The notes under the pieces are model-generated. The model did no database searches, was not told the origin of the DNA, and was given only the letters and a program-made list of their open reading frames with translations. A DNA stretch of 64,000 bases from Stichopus chloronotus (taxonomy: Eukaryota; Echinodermata; Holothuroidea; Aspidochirotida; Stichopodidae), in contig CM037842.1 in the NCBI GenBank assembly GCA_021234535.1, forward strand, positions 22,197,106-22,261,105, read 5' to 3'. This document shows positions 1-12,279 of this stretch, one piece after another. How positions within the stretch are numbered: position 1 is the stretch's first letter; every line of letters begins with the position of its first letter. The translations under genes and the position numbers were made by a program.

Positions 1-1700
1 TAGAGATTCTTGTGTGGAAAGTTCCAGCAAATGACTTTTGTATATATACCCTCGTCGATTGAGAGTTTTTGAAGAACTTCCATCCAATCTAAAGAACTTC
101 CTCTGGATCTGGAGCATTATCAATCCGATTTGAGGAAACGCACATCTGCACCTTCCCTGTGTTTACTTAGTGCCTGTGTAATTTCGCCTGCACAATAGAG
201 GCAGCAGGGACAGTCATATACAAAGTCCGCCTACTGCCTACACTCTGTGTATATTCGTGTTGTCATTTCTATATTCCGCGACACTGTTTATCGATCACCT
301 CCATCGCCGAGGCTCGCGTTACGGTTAGCTGACGTTAATCGCCAACATTCTTCACTAAACGTTGTATCCAGCCATTCCAGTGTTGCGGTCGCCTATTCGA
401 CTCCACTTGGAGTCTTGAGATCCACGATGGTGTACATGGTACAAGATACCACCCTAATAGTTAAGTCTTAATTGTTAATTAAGCGATAATTAATTGAACA
501 CCCACATCATTTTAGCCTCACAAACTTGTACATTGCAATCTGAATCTATCCAAATCTAAAGTCTGAACGAGTAATTATATTCCAATTAAAACGAAAAGCA
601 ACACTCTCGTTCCTTCTGTTGTCTGCTTGAGTACATATTTATTAGAATTCTGTAAGTTCTGTTGGGCACGTCTATGTGTGTATGTTTCGTTGGGATCATA
701 AAACGCCTCAATTACAGATTGAGACCATTGCTTACTTTGCACCTCCCCTGTGTTTCGAATACATGGGAACTAAGAAAGGAAAGGTTAACCGAGTTTTAGA
801 TTGTGCCAGCTAATTGCTGACGGCGTTCTGTCTGTGCGATTCTTCTATGGTTTGTTAGAAATATGGTTGGAAAATCTCCAAAGTTTCCTGTTTAGAAAGT
901 AGAAATTTCGACTTTTCCCTAACAAAGTCGAAATTGCAACTTTTTAAAAATCGAAGCTTTCGACTTGTCTTGAAAAAGTCAAGAAGAAAGAGCCAAAGTT
1001 TGAAGAAGTCGATATGTCGACTTCAAAAAGTTAACGATTTTTTACTTTTAAAAGTCAAATCACATTAGGAGCTCATTAATTTGAAATAGTTTATTTCATG
1101 ACGAGTTTGAGGGACACCATTGCCTGCCAATACTTCTAAATAGCCTCATTATGAATCTATTCCCTACAGTTCCTGACAATGTGAGAAACTGTAGTGAACA
1201 GAAGTTGCCTATGGTTAATACGTAATAGTAAAAAGTGTCTGGTCAGAGATTTGCAATTAGTAATTTTGATCGTTAATCATTGTTGATTCAGTTGTCTTGT
1301 GTCAAGATGTTCAGAATGTCTTAATCATCAACATATTGGTACTATTCAACAGCTGCAACAAAATATCATGACATTTGTGAGCAAACTCAATGAGCCTCTT
1401 TAAGACTACAAAATCAAAATCTCAACTTTTCTGATTTTTATTTCCATTACCATGTCCTAATATAATCATTAGGGACATTCTCTGTTTCCAAAGCCTATTG
1501 CTTATAATTAATTACAACCAGGGCAAACCAAGATATACAAATTTGACAATGATTGCATCTGAGGTAGATGGGCGGTGTAATGTGTACCAACAACCATAGT
1601 AATGTAGTGGGCTTCTTCGTGCAAACTTGGAACCAGAAATTGGTCCATTCGGTAAGTTTATGTCAATAAATATCTTTCAGGAAACAGGTCAGTTTCTAGT
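1..1700. other. Anonymous sequence, no gene recognised
   Basis: I see no convincing coding exon here. A 74-codon open frame at 247-471 has no recognisable domain. Around 900-1060 the sequence is dense in short 'gtcgaaa'/'tttcgac'-type words in both orientations, giving weak self-complementarity. The segment could hold a promoter, an untranslated exon or the remnant of a long terminal repeat, but nothing in the sequence decides between these. Confidence 0.4.
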
Positions 1701-1778
1701 ATAGGCCTACCGTGTATCCCGCTGCCCTTCTTTATGAGGTCATACTCAATACTCAATTAAAAGATGAACAAGAGCAAA

Positions 1779-1830
1779 CAAGTAGGCAATCCACGGAGTT
1801 GAAAATCTCATCCCTATTGTTTTTTATATG
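1779..1830 (+). repeat. End-type copy of dispersed repeat family R1 (left-end orientation)
   Basis: The string 'gcaatccacggagttg' followed by 'atctcatccctattg' recurs near 16916, 17295, 30792 and 61233. Its reverse complement forms the right ends at 30216, 35055 and 60415. I read it as one end of a repeat family with inverted-repeat-like termini. The sequence to the right of this copy does not show the ~155-bp units seen in other copies, so it is a solo or decayed end. Confidence 0.45.
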
Positions 1831-2409
1831 GTTCAATAAACAGCATTTCATGTACAGTATTCTTATAGTGCGCGGAACTGTAGATGGAACATGGATGTAA
1901 AAACGCATCTAACGTAAAAGCCATCGAATTTCTAGCTGATGGAAATTCAAAATCCCTATAAATCTAATTATCTTGTTTTCGCAAGTCTGAAATTCAATTT
2001 GACTAGTAATTTGATCCAATATGCTATGGATTGTACCTCGAAATCTGTTCCTTTAACCAACTGTTACTTGAGTTAACGATACGATGTAAACCTGTCAAAT
2101 TTTGCGCACCTCACTAACGTAAGCATGACAAACATTAGATGAAAAGTGTCCTTTTAAACAAATCCTGTGCTTAAACCTACAGGCAAAACCTGTGAACAAG
2201 CTAGCAACAAAAATGGTCCGGAAAAATTCCATTGAAGAGTCAAAATCATGATTTGAAAATTTGTAACATTCGGCGCAAAACGGCGAATAGGATGCTCAAG
2301 GCATTATAGTCAAATTATTTTCAGCTATTAGGTCATTGCATTTCATGGCCTACATTTTTAGGGGTGCGCGAAGTTTAGCAGTGCGCGAAGTTTGGTGTAT
2401 ACACTATAT

Positions 2410-2470
2410 ATTATCTTCATCAGTGGTTCAGATTGCTCGTTGTGGATAGACGTGCTGAATAGACGACCTG
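2410..2470 (+). repeat. Dispersed repeat fragment
   Basis: The words 'cagattgctcgttgtgg' and 'gtgctgaat' recur at 17027-17073 and 61345-61375 with a few mismatches. At the latter two sites they sit about 110-130 bp inside an R1-type end, so this is probably a fragment of the same family. No coding capacity is seen. Confidence 0.4.
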
Positions 2471-2929
2471 GCATATGGCTTCACAGTGACACAGTGAAGC
2501 GCCCTCCTTGAGACAGTTCGAGGAAAAACATAGAGATTTCTGGAATCCCGGCCCTGGGGAAACCGCTGGGATTTGTAACCCACTAAACTTACCCTTATTA
2601 ATGTACGTTAAGTATCTAGCTCCGAGCATTCTACACCAAAGCCATACTGTATACCGTATATGAAAGTGCACGTCTGCACGTGCGGCGTCTCTGTCATTCA
2701 ATCTACACGGGCGTCGAACGTCACAAATACGTTTATGCGCGTCCACATGTGCCTAGAAATCGAGTATGCGTCAGAAGTATTCCCAGAAATGTATGCCCGT
2801 CACAGTATTCATCAGATTCGAACGTTGACAGGCCGTCGCTCTGGATATTTTGAATGTCCTGAAAAGCGCCTTGTGCGTGCTTCAACAGTATCTTCACAGT
2901 GCGTAAACATCTCGAGCTTTTGAACAATT

Positions 2930-3330
2930 GCATGGTCGGCGCATACGTTGTAAAAATATACTGAGTTACCAGACATTATCACTCAGTCCAAAACATGGTT
3001 GCATATGTTCAAATGTCAAGTTCATGGAAAGTCAAAGATGTAAAAGTCATGTTGACACCATGTATTACCGGCACCTAACACACTGTATTGTGCGCTATTA
3101 TAACCGTGAACTTTGACCTTGACTTATGACGTCATCGGTGGAGAGGACACTACATCTCATACGCAGGCACTTACCCACCAAGTTCGAAGTTTATCGACTT
3201 ACCGTCTGGGAGGAGATAGTGACACACCTTTCAAAGCATTTTTGTGTAGCTTTGAACTTTGACCACGTGACCTTTGACCTCCTGACGTCATCAATATTTT
3301 TAACAGATTCCTTGTCTTGACTCCTTCTCG
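2930..3330 (+). repeat. Dispersed repeat R2 (TGACC-rich), related to 20870-21120
   Basis: Several blocks match 20870-21120 in the same order: 'cagtccaaa-acatggt', 'tatgacgtca', 'ccaagtt-gaagtt', 'cgacacacc/gacacacctttcaaagcatttt' and TGACCTTTGACC-type runs. The match is diverged but collinear over about 300 bp. Open frames inside it (for example 3126-3320) are therefore repeat-derived and are not annotated as genes. Confidence 0.55.
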
Positions 3331-3639
3331 AAGGTTAGTTCTATAAGTGTAGGATATTCAGACTTAGAGTTTTCATGGCCTGTGACCCTTGACCTTTGAA
3401 CGATCACGTCATCGGTAGGGCGAATAGGGATGAGATGATAAATCAAGTTGTTTATCGTATTCGTTTAGTTTTATACTCTCCTTCTAGTCGCAATTCGGTA
3501 CACAGTACAATATCTTTTCAGCAATTCTGGCGTGGGTGATTTTACCCAATTATAAGGTAAGGATATTATGCAATCATCGACAGTTGTAGCAAACCAAGTA
3601 AAATTGTACTCGCCAGAAAGTAAAAGTTGTTGGAATAAC

Positions 3640-4225
3640 TTCTGCGAAAAAATATGACTTCAAAAGACACCGATGGAAAGGGCCAACAGGTGGAAACTTT
3701 CTAACCATCCCAAATTATTACTATATTTCTAAAAGTTGATGTTTTTCTCATTGATTGAGAAATAGTAGAAGCTACTTGAAGCCCATGACACAAAGAAAGT
3801 GCCATTTCCGGCCCTCTGGGACCATCCGGCCATTTTGTAAAGCCAAACATTTTCTGCTACACTCCGACGAACTGATGGTGGTTCCCCACTTAGTGAATAG
3901 ATATAGGCGATCGTAAGACTTTTTGCTGGCGCCGACCTTAATGTTTCAAAGTTAACATGCGACCGAATGAACGCAATAAAGCTTCAAAAGATGCCAAAAA
4001 AGGCGATAGGTGGAAATATTCTAGAGCAGAGGAATTCAATTTATTACCTTCATGTCATAAAATGATGTTTTTTCTCATTAATTGAAAAAATGCATTCATG
4101 ATGTCTTGAGACTAGGTGTAAGCAGCCCAGGACATCCGGAAAGTGCCGTTTCTGACCATCTGGAAGGTTTGTAAAGCAAAAAAACTGGCACGCTCATCGC
4201 CAGCCGATGATGGCGCACGTCTTAG
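3640..4225 (+). repeat. Two diverged tandem units of about 300 bp
   Basis: The unit at about 3650-3955 and the unit at about 3965-4225 share ordered blocks: 'ttcaaaaga..cc', 'ggtggaaa.tttcta', 'gatgtttt.tctcatt.attga', 'aaagtgcc.tttc', 'cca.c.gg', 'tttgtaaagc' and 'gatgatgg/gatggtgg'. Divergence and small indels are obvious. No open frame is shared between the units. Confidence 0.5.
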
Positions 4226-4262
4226 ATAGTCCCTAAGAGTATTCATTGACTAGAGTCCAAGG
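4225..4262 (+). repeat. Short inverted repeat, partner at 12316-12357
   Basis: The 29-base core running from 'ctaagagtattcattg' through 'gtccaaggtc' is repeated without mismatch in reverse complement near 12316-12357, and flanking words such as 'gatagtcc' and 'gcgcac' are also partly shared. Both copies lie beside CpG-richer stretches that look like the 5' ends of transcripts. Confidence 0.55.
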
Positions 4263-4474
4263 TCTAATACATGCCCTGTACAAAATTTCTGCCGATTTGA
4301 AAGCCCGAGCAAGGTACGAAATGGTTTAGTCTTCGACGTTCAGTCGTCGAGTCGCCCCACCGTCAGCTCCCGCGACAACCAAACCGCAGGAAAAAAGGAC
4401 ACGATCAGTCCACATTTTATTGTTTTGTACACGCAAATCGCAGGCAGAACGTTTTTGCGGTGTACATCTTATGA

Positions 4475-7035
4475 ATGTGGTGGCTGCTGTAAGTCGTCAG
4501 GAAGAAATTGTCAACCTAAAACATTTCAGTGGAGCAGAAAGACGAGAAACCTTCATTGTTTACCGAGGTAAAGTGTGACAGTGACCCTGTAACGTTACTG
4601 TAGCCCGTATGGCCCATACGGTGTAGTACTAGCTTAGCCCTAGGCTACTGAGCGTGAAAAAGGGTCTCGACCTCAGGACATTTTGTGGGGGCCAAATAGA
4701 GTTTGAATCCCTACATTGCACTCTTCAAACTATGTTATGTTTCCTATAAAGTATCATCTACATGCAGGCTAAGCGGGATTCTTTTTTTTTTTATAGTAAC
4801 GCCAACATACTTTGTAACTTGGAGGTGATTGTACTCTCACTTCAGTGCACAGAACTTGTCGTTCACCTGTGGTTGCACTTGCAGTACTACAGTACTACTA
4901 GATTTGAAATATGCAAAGCAGTGTGGGTCCCCAGTTTAAACTGTACAGTAAGTTATCAAAAATGATGGAACTTTTGGGGGTTAGTACTAGAATGTTGGGT
5001 TATATCCTGTACAGATCTTTAGCATACAAAGTAATATACCATGACTCTGTGGAACAAAATCTTAGCAATAGAACAGTGTAAAACTGAAAAGTAAATTACA
5101 GAGCCCTGAAATTAGAAAAAGAAAATTAATTGGCCTGGGATAATTGTATGTGCACACTGATAATGTGCAAGCACATCCCCTCTATTTCTAGCACAGAGCT
5201 CAAGAGTGGCCAGGTCCAATGCCCCAGAAAAAATAATTAAAATGCTGTGAGAAAGAAATTTATCATTGCCTGCATACATTTTAGCATACCTCACCCCCTT
5301 AAAATGTGTCTGCCACTTTAGGGAACTATCGTGCGTGTCTACTTCCGTACCTTTTCTGCTTATGGGCCTGGTTCCCCTTACTTGTCATATTCCCTTCTTT
5401 GTACCATAGGTCTTGAAAGAATTGCATGAAATCAAGTACTTTTTGGTACTGCAAGCCTACAGTAATTCAATGAGTAACATTCTTTTTTCATTCAAAATGT
5501 TAGGTTTGGAAGAGAAGACTGTGAACATTATCCTCCCACCATCATCATTCAGCAGTCCCTATTTACATTGGACCTCAAGAACCTTATGAATCATAGTCCT
5601 TGGGTAAGACCACATATCAGGCCTTGAATTTTGTACCGTTCAAGTGCGATTGTACATCATCACTCACCTCAAAACCCTGTGATAAGGGTGATTTTTTTTC
5701 AAGCTAAGGTAAAGAATCGGAACTCAGGTAAATCTATTGAAGTTTAGTAAAACAGCACACCAACCATATTCCTTAAATTCATGAGGAGTGTGATTTGTAA
5801 CACATCTTAACTTTGTAAAGACAGTACATACATATTCTTCAAACATAGAAATTTACCAATATAGTACAGAAACTCAGAAATTCATAATAGAGATCTATCT
5901 CTCTTTTCACAATTGTTCAAAATGCTTCTCCTCCGTCACAAATTTTTGGTCTGAGGTCCCATGTGGACCCTGTGGCCCATTTTATGAAATTCTGCACAAT
6001 GCTCTTCCTACAGACCTTCTTATAGAATGTCGATGGTTTGTCATAATGATACTCTGTTTTCTGGGTTATCTTAGAGTGTACATGAATTTGTAGTCCAGTG
6101 TTCCATGTGGGCCCTATGTCCCATGTTGTGAAATCCCACAAACGTTTTCTCCTCATACTTTAAAAGTGCCCCTTGAAATGTCATTCAGCATCTCAAGTAT
6201 CCCAATGATGCATGAAAGATAATTAAGTAATGGGGCAATGAGTCAGATTGTGCCTAACTGAAACCCATTCTAGTCTTGAGGTATACATAATACATGTAGG
6301 TCTAGATATTAAAGGGGCACTTTGAGTTTATTCAATAAGTCTTCCCAAACTTGTCATGTTTGTGTAAAGGTGGCTATAAGGGTTCTCTGTACTGACAGAC
6401 CAATGGTCAAGCATGTAACACATGCAAATGAACACTAATGAGCTACTAGTTAATGATTTGAAATTTTGGAAAAATTTTCCCACATTAGTACTAATTCCCA
6501 TGTCCACAGCTGGTAAAACCCAGGTAAAAAATGTACAAAACAGACAGTTTTATAGTTATTGGATGTCATACTTGATAGTGATGCAATTGTAAGCATTGTA
6601 ATTTGGTCATGCCTATTAAAAGTGTCACAAATTTATTGACAAAGATCCAACTCCTGCACTGTTTGTGCTCTGTTTGATATTCCACACATTATGCAGTCCT
6701 TCAGATTCTCTTGTACATGCAATACATTATGCTAGTGATTCAATATAATGATACTTCTTGTGGTTCTATGATTATGATAAAATATACATAATACTGATAT
6801 GTAAATGGTATTCTCAGGGTGTTCAGTTATGAGCCTCTGCAGCATTGGTGCTCTCATATATTGTGTTTTGGTTCAGGCAAATTTTCATCTGTTATTCTAT
6901 TTCTTTTCAGGAGCATTATTGAAGACTGGCCCTACACATGAATGTACAGTATTTACAAAGTGAAAGTTGGGATTATATGATCCTATATCCTACTCAACTC
7001 CTTGGAGCAATTTTGTGTGGACAGATGATAATAAA
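4475..7035 (+). CDS. Candidate small three-exon gene encoding 41 residues, unrecognised
   Basis: Three putative exons join in one frame: 4475-4488, 5504-5603 and 6911-6922 (stop TGA at 6920). The donors are GTAAGT at 4489 and GTAAGA at 5604. The acceptors are a weak ...AAAATGTTAG at 5503 and a strong TTTCTTTTCAG at 6910. An in-frame TGA lies directly before the ATG at 4475, which fixes the start if this frame is used; another ATG four bases upstream lies in a different frame. The product begins MWWLLFGRED, has CEHYPP, and ends NHSPWEHY. An AATAAA signal at 7030-7035 would end the last exon. The region at 4310-4400 is CpG-richer than its surroundings and could be the promoter. I recognise no family. 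It could equally be a spliced non-coding RNA in which the frame is accidental, since 41 codons is short. Confidence 0.33.
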
Positions 7036-7059
7036 CTCTTTTAAATGAAGCATACCTGT

Positions 7060-8609
7060 TTGTTTCCATCATAGAACAGCTCCTTGTTTGCCTTAAGGTG
7101 CGTTACAAAGACGCTTAATCATATGAACTGCATCAGGCATATAAAATATAGTAGATCCATAGACCGGGTGGATGAAAGTTTCTCAGAGTGCTGCATGATG
7201 AAGGCTTGCTCCCAAGTTTATAGCCATGGTCTGGTTGCTGGCTGCACCATCACATGTGATGCAGATAATGTGTGCACCATCATCGTTATGTGCTCTCCAG
7301 AGGCATTCAGTAATAAGAGTGGATAAATCTATTCCAGTAATTGACTTTATGCAAAAATAACCAACTGGAGTGTTAATGTGTGAATTAAGTGCATTGAGCA
7401 TGAATACCTTGACTTGAGAGGCATTTTAATTTTTGTCTGTTTGAAATGTCTAGAAAGTCACCAAGTTCACCAACATCCACCTTACCCCAAAATTTCTGTA
7501 GCTTTTGATCCCATTGGGTCCTTATGAACACTGAATCTAAGGTTAGACAGTAGAAAAATTTCTCATCTTTGAACTTTTGGTATACAGAGAATAGTGCCTG
7601 GAATGCTTCTACAGTAAAACCAGGGTAACATTAAAAGCTACCAGAAAGTAGGTTAAAGGCCATTTGGAATCATGGGTGGTCAGACAGTGAAATTATGCAA
7701 TAGCCTTTCATTGGTATTCCTGTTACAGATTTTTAGTCATTGGAAAGGTTCCTAGTTTGTTGTGGACAATGGTAGACATATTGTAGTTGTGACATGCAGT
7801 CTATGTCATGAAACTCTAAATTAAATGAAGAGTGGTGTGAAATTTCTGCTGATTGCAATGTGAAACACTTAAAAAAGAAAATTCTTAATCTTGAAAAATC
7901 ATTCAAAAGCAGCAATTTTTCCTAACAGAATTATCCAAAAGGAGTAGGACTAAACTGGAAGAGAGTAAAGTTTTGTCCAGGATCTTCCAGAATTGTCCCA
8001 TTTAAGTTCTAAGGGTGTGATCATAATGTCCATAAATTGATAGAAATAGTTCAGTGAGGGTGTGATAGTTTTTGGCTAAGGTAGCAAACTTATGATTCAA
8101 GCTGAGTTTTGTTTCATTATGTTGTGTGTGTGGGCAAGGTCCTTAATCTCAGTTGTGTCTCTTCATCCTGTCGTCATGGGTACCCATAAGGTAACTTGTC
8201 ACTTGGTGCTGTTTATAGCTGCCATCATCTTGAAGACTTGCTCTGGGGTATGTTATTCCTGACAAGGGTGAATATATGTGTGAAGGGATTTGGTGATAAC
8301 GCACTACTTACTCAAAAATATTTTACTTGCATAATAATGTGCATGATTTCTGGGTGGGGTGGGTGTTGTAGGGAGGTAATTTTAGGGTGGTCCAAGAACT
8401 TACTTCAAGGGAGTGGATTCACAAGGCTTGACTTAGTGTGAGGAAGGCCTAGGGTATGCAGTTGTGGGGGGGGGGGGGTAGAGTACAGCTTAGGGACACT
8501 TGAAATAGTACTGGAACACCCATATGTCTATTATTCCCAAATGTGTGGGGTCAAGTGCACATGCTGTTGCCCCTTCGTTAATCCGCTAGTGTGTACTCAT
8601 ATTATTTAT
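7060..8609. other. Anonymous sequence, no gene recognised
   Basis: Open frames here are short (81 codons at most), overlap on both strands and lack recognisable motifs. A G homopolymer run of about 12 lies near 8466-8477. No RNA gene or mobile-element end was seen. Confidence 0.4.
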
Positions 8610-8613
8610 TTAA

Positions 8614-8851
8614 AGGCTGTATTGCATCACCCTAAGCTATATTTTTACTACCCAGAAAGGAAAATTCTCAACTGGTTCTAAGTTACAGTGACAGCAAATT
8701 CGAAAGATGCAGAGCAGCTCGTATTACACAGCGTACACAGGGATCCATTGTTTTGATTACACATGTGGAGGAATTTAAGACAGGCTGAGGGAGGGACTAG
8801 AGGTAGGTGGTTGGGAGAATTGAAACTGTCTGGAGTGATGCATTACAGCCT
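8614..8851 (+). mobile_element. TTAA-flanked MITE, copy 1 (piggyBac-like by target site)
   Basis: This 238-bp element begins AGGCTGTATTGCATCACC and ends GGAGTGATGCATTACAGCCT, so the ends are near-perfect inverted repeats of about 18-20 bp. It is flanked on both sides by TTAA (8610-8613 and 8852-8855). A TTAA target duplication is the hallmark of piggyBac-type insertion. There is no coding capacity. A closely similar copy in the same orientation lies at 28228-28475. The assignment to piggyBac rests only on the TTAA; the ends do not begin with the classical CCY. Confidence 0.75.
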
Positions 8852-8859
8852 TTAACTAT

Positions 8860-10925
8860 GCATGAAGAAATGAGTTAGTGCATGAGTTTGGAATAATTGT
8901 ATGTAAAGGGCCTCTCGCTTATAAATATGCATAGTTGGAATAAGACTGTGGTTAATGGGCTGTAGTGAGCAACAATTCGATATTTTAGTGTTGGATCATT
9001 GAGCACACAGGTCTATTTAGAAAGTGAGCCATGAAAATCATCTTACTCTAACATGTCTATCACTACTTTAGTAAGAGATTTTGTCCCTCAACAGTAAATG
9101 AGGAACAATGAGCTTTGCAATGATTGGGAAGACCCCCTCTGTTCTCTTTGTTGACTATGAGCCTTTATATTTTGGAATGTTATTTTAGTAAACAGTTGTA
9201 CATGATGATTAAATAGGGCTTTTGTTGTAAAATTCAGATTAACATTTTCAAACTATGTTGTTAAGGTTGATCTGGGATTTGTACTTGAACTGTGTTTTTC
9301 ATCTATTTCTGTTTGAGTTGGAGTTATCTCTATAAACATGGACAAGTAATCCTGCATTTCTCGCTCTCTCTCTCTCTTGTTGTTGTTGAGTTCTTGTTTG
9401 TTGTCTGGACTTTTACAAAACTGCAGTTCTTTATGGTCACAAGAAGACTGATTTCTTCCTCCTAGACTGGTTTTGGGCCCATTAAAATACAAAAATGGGG
9501 GCCAAGGATCTCAATCCCCAGAAAATTGTTGGAAAAATATTCAAGAAAGGACATTTTCAAATTAATCTGAAAAACTCCACTTGAAACCCTGCTATTTTTG
9601 GTATTGATAATACAATCACAGGCCTGTAGCCAGAGGGGAAGGGCAGCAGTTGCAAGACTATGAGACAGACTTCTGCCAAGATCTGTAGACATACACATTC
9701 TCAAGTATTGTAATGCCCAACGGACTTAAAACTGCTCGCTCACTCTCTCTAAAACCCAGGGGAAACCTTGACTATTCCTGTGTGATGAGTAAGTGCTTTC
9801 AACTTGCAATTGGTAGAGCCACCCAGTACCCATCAACCAGTCCCTCATAGGCAGAAACCCAAAGGGGATGGAGGGATATATCCCTCCACTTTCAGGGGCT
9901 GCTTGCATTCATTTTGACATTTTTAACATTTTCCTCTGAACTGTTTAATTGTCCAAAACTTTCACAGCAATTTCTGTGACTGCACCCTACTGTATTTGCA
10001 ATTTGTGTGGTTATTCATAGCTCAGCTTGCACCCTTTAGCATCATGCAGCTTTGTGGTTTCATGTTAACCTAGTACCACACTCATGGGTACCTGCACACA
10101 TGCATACTGAGATTGCAACAGCATCTCTGTGAGTCATTAGATCATAGCAACTCCCTGGTTAGATATTCTATATGCAGCAAAAAGCAAGTGGACAAGCATG
10201 TATAATCATATTTAGCCTACTGATTTTTTAACTTTCAACATCACACATTGGAAAAGAAAAACACTGACAGTTTGGAATTAGTGCATCCCACTGTCACATA
10301 ATACCTTTTAGGAATGGCAAGATAATCATGCCATGCCACAATATTTTTGTTACTTATTCCCTAAAAGTAATTCATAACAACTCCTTGGGTTACCAATAAC
10401 ATTGGATGCAATGTACAGGAACATTATGGAAAATACTTGAGAAAAAATGAGATTGATAAAATTTAGTTATTCTTTGAAAACAAACTTGAGGCAAATAGGA
10501 ATGGCCCCAGATGATCAGAAATTTTTGCAAGAGTAACTTTATTTTGCTTTTTTCTCCTTTCAATGAGTGACTTGTAAAATACTGAATTCCATGTAAGTAG
10601 AACCTAACAAGTCAGCTGTAAACAGAAAGAACATTCAGGACTTTGCCACTGCAAAAAACAACAGAATTTTCTGTTGTTTTTTAATTAAAATTGGGCACAA
10701 TTAACTTCCACCTCAGACAAATGAAGGCTAGGTAACTATACTAGCAAGGAAGGTTAAATATAAGACCACTTATTTTTCTTCATGCTTTATAATATAGTAA
10801 GCAAATGGATTAATAGTCTGCAATTAAGGCATCTACAGAAACTTTTCCAAACTGGAGGAGGCAGTCTGAACATCTTCTCAGATTGTCAACTGCCATAATA
10901 TCACACATGCAATGACACATGTACG
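8860..10925. other. Anonymous sequence, no gene recognised
   Basis: There is a short CT-rich run near 9360-9377 ('ctctctctctct'). Minus-strand open frames at 9253-9492, 9462-9704 and 9726-9908 have no domain and no supporting splice context. I see no RNA gene. Confidence 0.4.
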
Positions 10926-10928
10926 AAC

Positions 10929-10981
10929 AGAAAGGCAAAAGAGGGCTACAGAATCATTCTGTAGCCCTCTTTTGCCTTTCT
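10929..10981. repeat. Perfect 53-bp palindrome (26-bp arms, 1-base centre)
   Basis: The left arm (10929-10954) starts AGAAAGGCAAAAGAGGGCTA. The right arm (10956-10981) is its exact reverse complement, with a single C at 10955 between them. No mismatch is present. Transcribed from either strand it would form a long uninterrupted hairpin. Such structures arise as fold-back insertions, recent templated repair events or hairpin RNA precursors. The nearly absent loop makes a normal microRNA precursor unlikely. Confidence 0.9.
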
Positions 10982-10989
10982 ATTTTTAA

Positions 10990-11830
10990 GGCCATAATTA
11001 AATGCACCTTTAGTCCTATCACCTTTTACTTCAACATCAATATTTAAATAACCAAGTAGACACCAAGTAAGCCCTATGTTAGTAGGTCTACAATTACATT
11101 CTACCACAGTAGAAACTTGAATCCCTGACAGATGATGACCTCTTCACTGTGGTGTGGGTAATCTTAAAACATTTAACATAACATTTAAGGGCAAAGAAGG
11201 GCAAAAGCCCCATAAGATGCCCTGTGATCCAACCCCCCACGAAAAAAAAAAACAACTAAATTAGTAGGCCTACCCAACAAAGTCCAGCAAAATCAGATTC
11301 TACTACAGTCACGATAGTTTACAACGCAATCGGGAAAACTATTCCACTCATTGACAACTTAGAGAAGCATTAGAGAAGCAAACTTAGAGAAGCATTTCAC
11401 CAGCTTCTTACGATGGCTATGAACAGGGGAATAAGGACAAACCTCTTAAAATTTTAGGGCCATAATTTGATGCAAATAAATTTTAGGAATATCAGTATAT
11501 GCTTTAATGTGAAGGTCAAACTTGAAGATCTCTATTTTGACTTAGTCGATAGGCCTAAGTATATATTGTTGAACAAGGTTGTTGTTCAGGTCATGATTTA
11601 ACGTTTGGCAAGTTAACACTAACACAGTAACAGTGAGTCTAAGTGAGAATCACTAACGTAATTACTATTATTACTTATCTACTATCCTATTAGCACTTAT
11701 TACTGTAGCTAACACTTTTAGGCTTATAGGCTAACTATAACGTTAATTAAGCCGGCCGAACAATGACATTAAGTGTGAAACTGAAAGTTAAAATCTGGGC
11801 CATCTACCGGTAGCCTACAACACCTAACAA
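10990..11830. other. Anonymous sequence, no gene recognised
   Basis: A short imperfect tandem repeat of 'acttagagaagcatt' lies at 11358-11397. Nothing else is recognised. Downstream exons of the candidate THAP gene on the minus strand would be expected here or further left, but I could not find a convincing one. Confidence 0.35.
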
Positions 11831-11839
11831 TCTGTGTAC

Positions 11840-11925
11840 CTGTGGCCGAATGTTATCTCGCCAGAAACAGCTCGATCAGATGATCGACGGCTCTGACAAG
11901 ATTTTATTGCACATGTTCGACCCAT
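11840..11925 (-). CDS. Candidate first exon of a THAP-domain protein
   Basis: Read on the minus strand from the ATG at 11925, the product begins MGRTCAIKSCQSRR and ends near ITFGH at a donor GTACAC (11839-11834), leaving two bases of the next codon. THAP zinc fingers start with a short N-terminus and a C-x(2-4)-C pair, followed by a basic stretch and an aromatic 'I(T/S)FH' strand. All of this is visible. An in-frame ATG at 11976 would add 17 residues, but THAP proteins usually start a few residues before the first cysteine, so 11925 is preferred. The surrounding 11880-11980 is CpG-rich. The rest of the finger (C-x2-H and AVPTIF-type end) must lie in another exon, which I did not find. It could be a host THAP gene, or the start of another P-type element; no matching terminal repeats were seen. 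Confidence 0.4.
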
Positions 11926-12279
11926 TTCGTGGTGGAAAGACGGCAGCGGCAGCGCCGTCGTCGTCAGCAACAACATCAAGTCACTGTTGCTACCAGTAAC
12001 GATTTGTCTGCTGTAGATTGAGACCTGGGCTCACACATGTACTAGAATGAGATCTACATCCTTCATCGATTAAGTCGAATGTCTTTATAATTTTCGCCTA
12101 TTACCTACTTCTGTCAAAATTTTTAGGTATATAACGTTAGTGTTCGGTTTTTGGATGTTGACCATGCAGAATGGTTATTTTCTTATGTTACCGAGACAAT
12201 TTAAAATATTTTTTAGGGAATTTACTAATTACAGCATCCGAAGAAACGACTGGTTGGTCGAGACACTGCAAAATCGTAC

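Noticed and set aside
247..471. 74-codon plus-strand frame near the left edge
   Set aside because: No recognisable domain, splice or promoter support.
10929..10981. Palindrome as a microRNA precursor
   Set aside because: The loop is a single base and the stem has no mismatches, unlike normal precursors.
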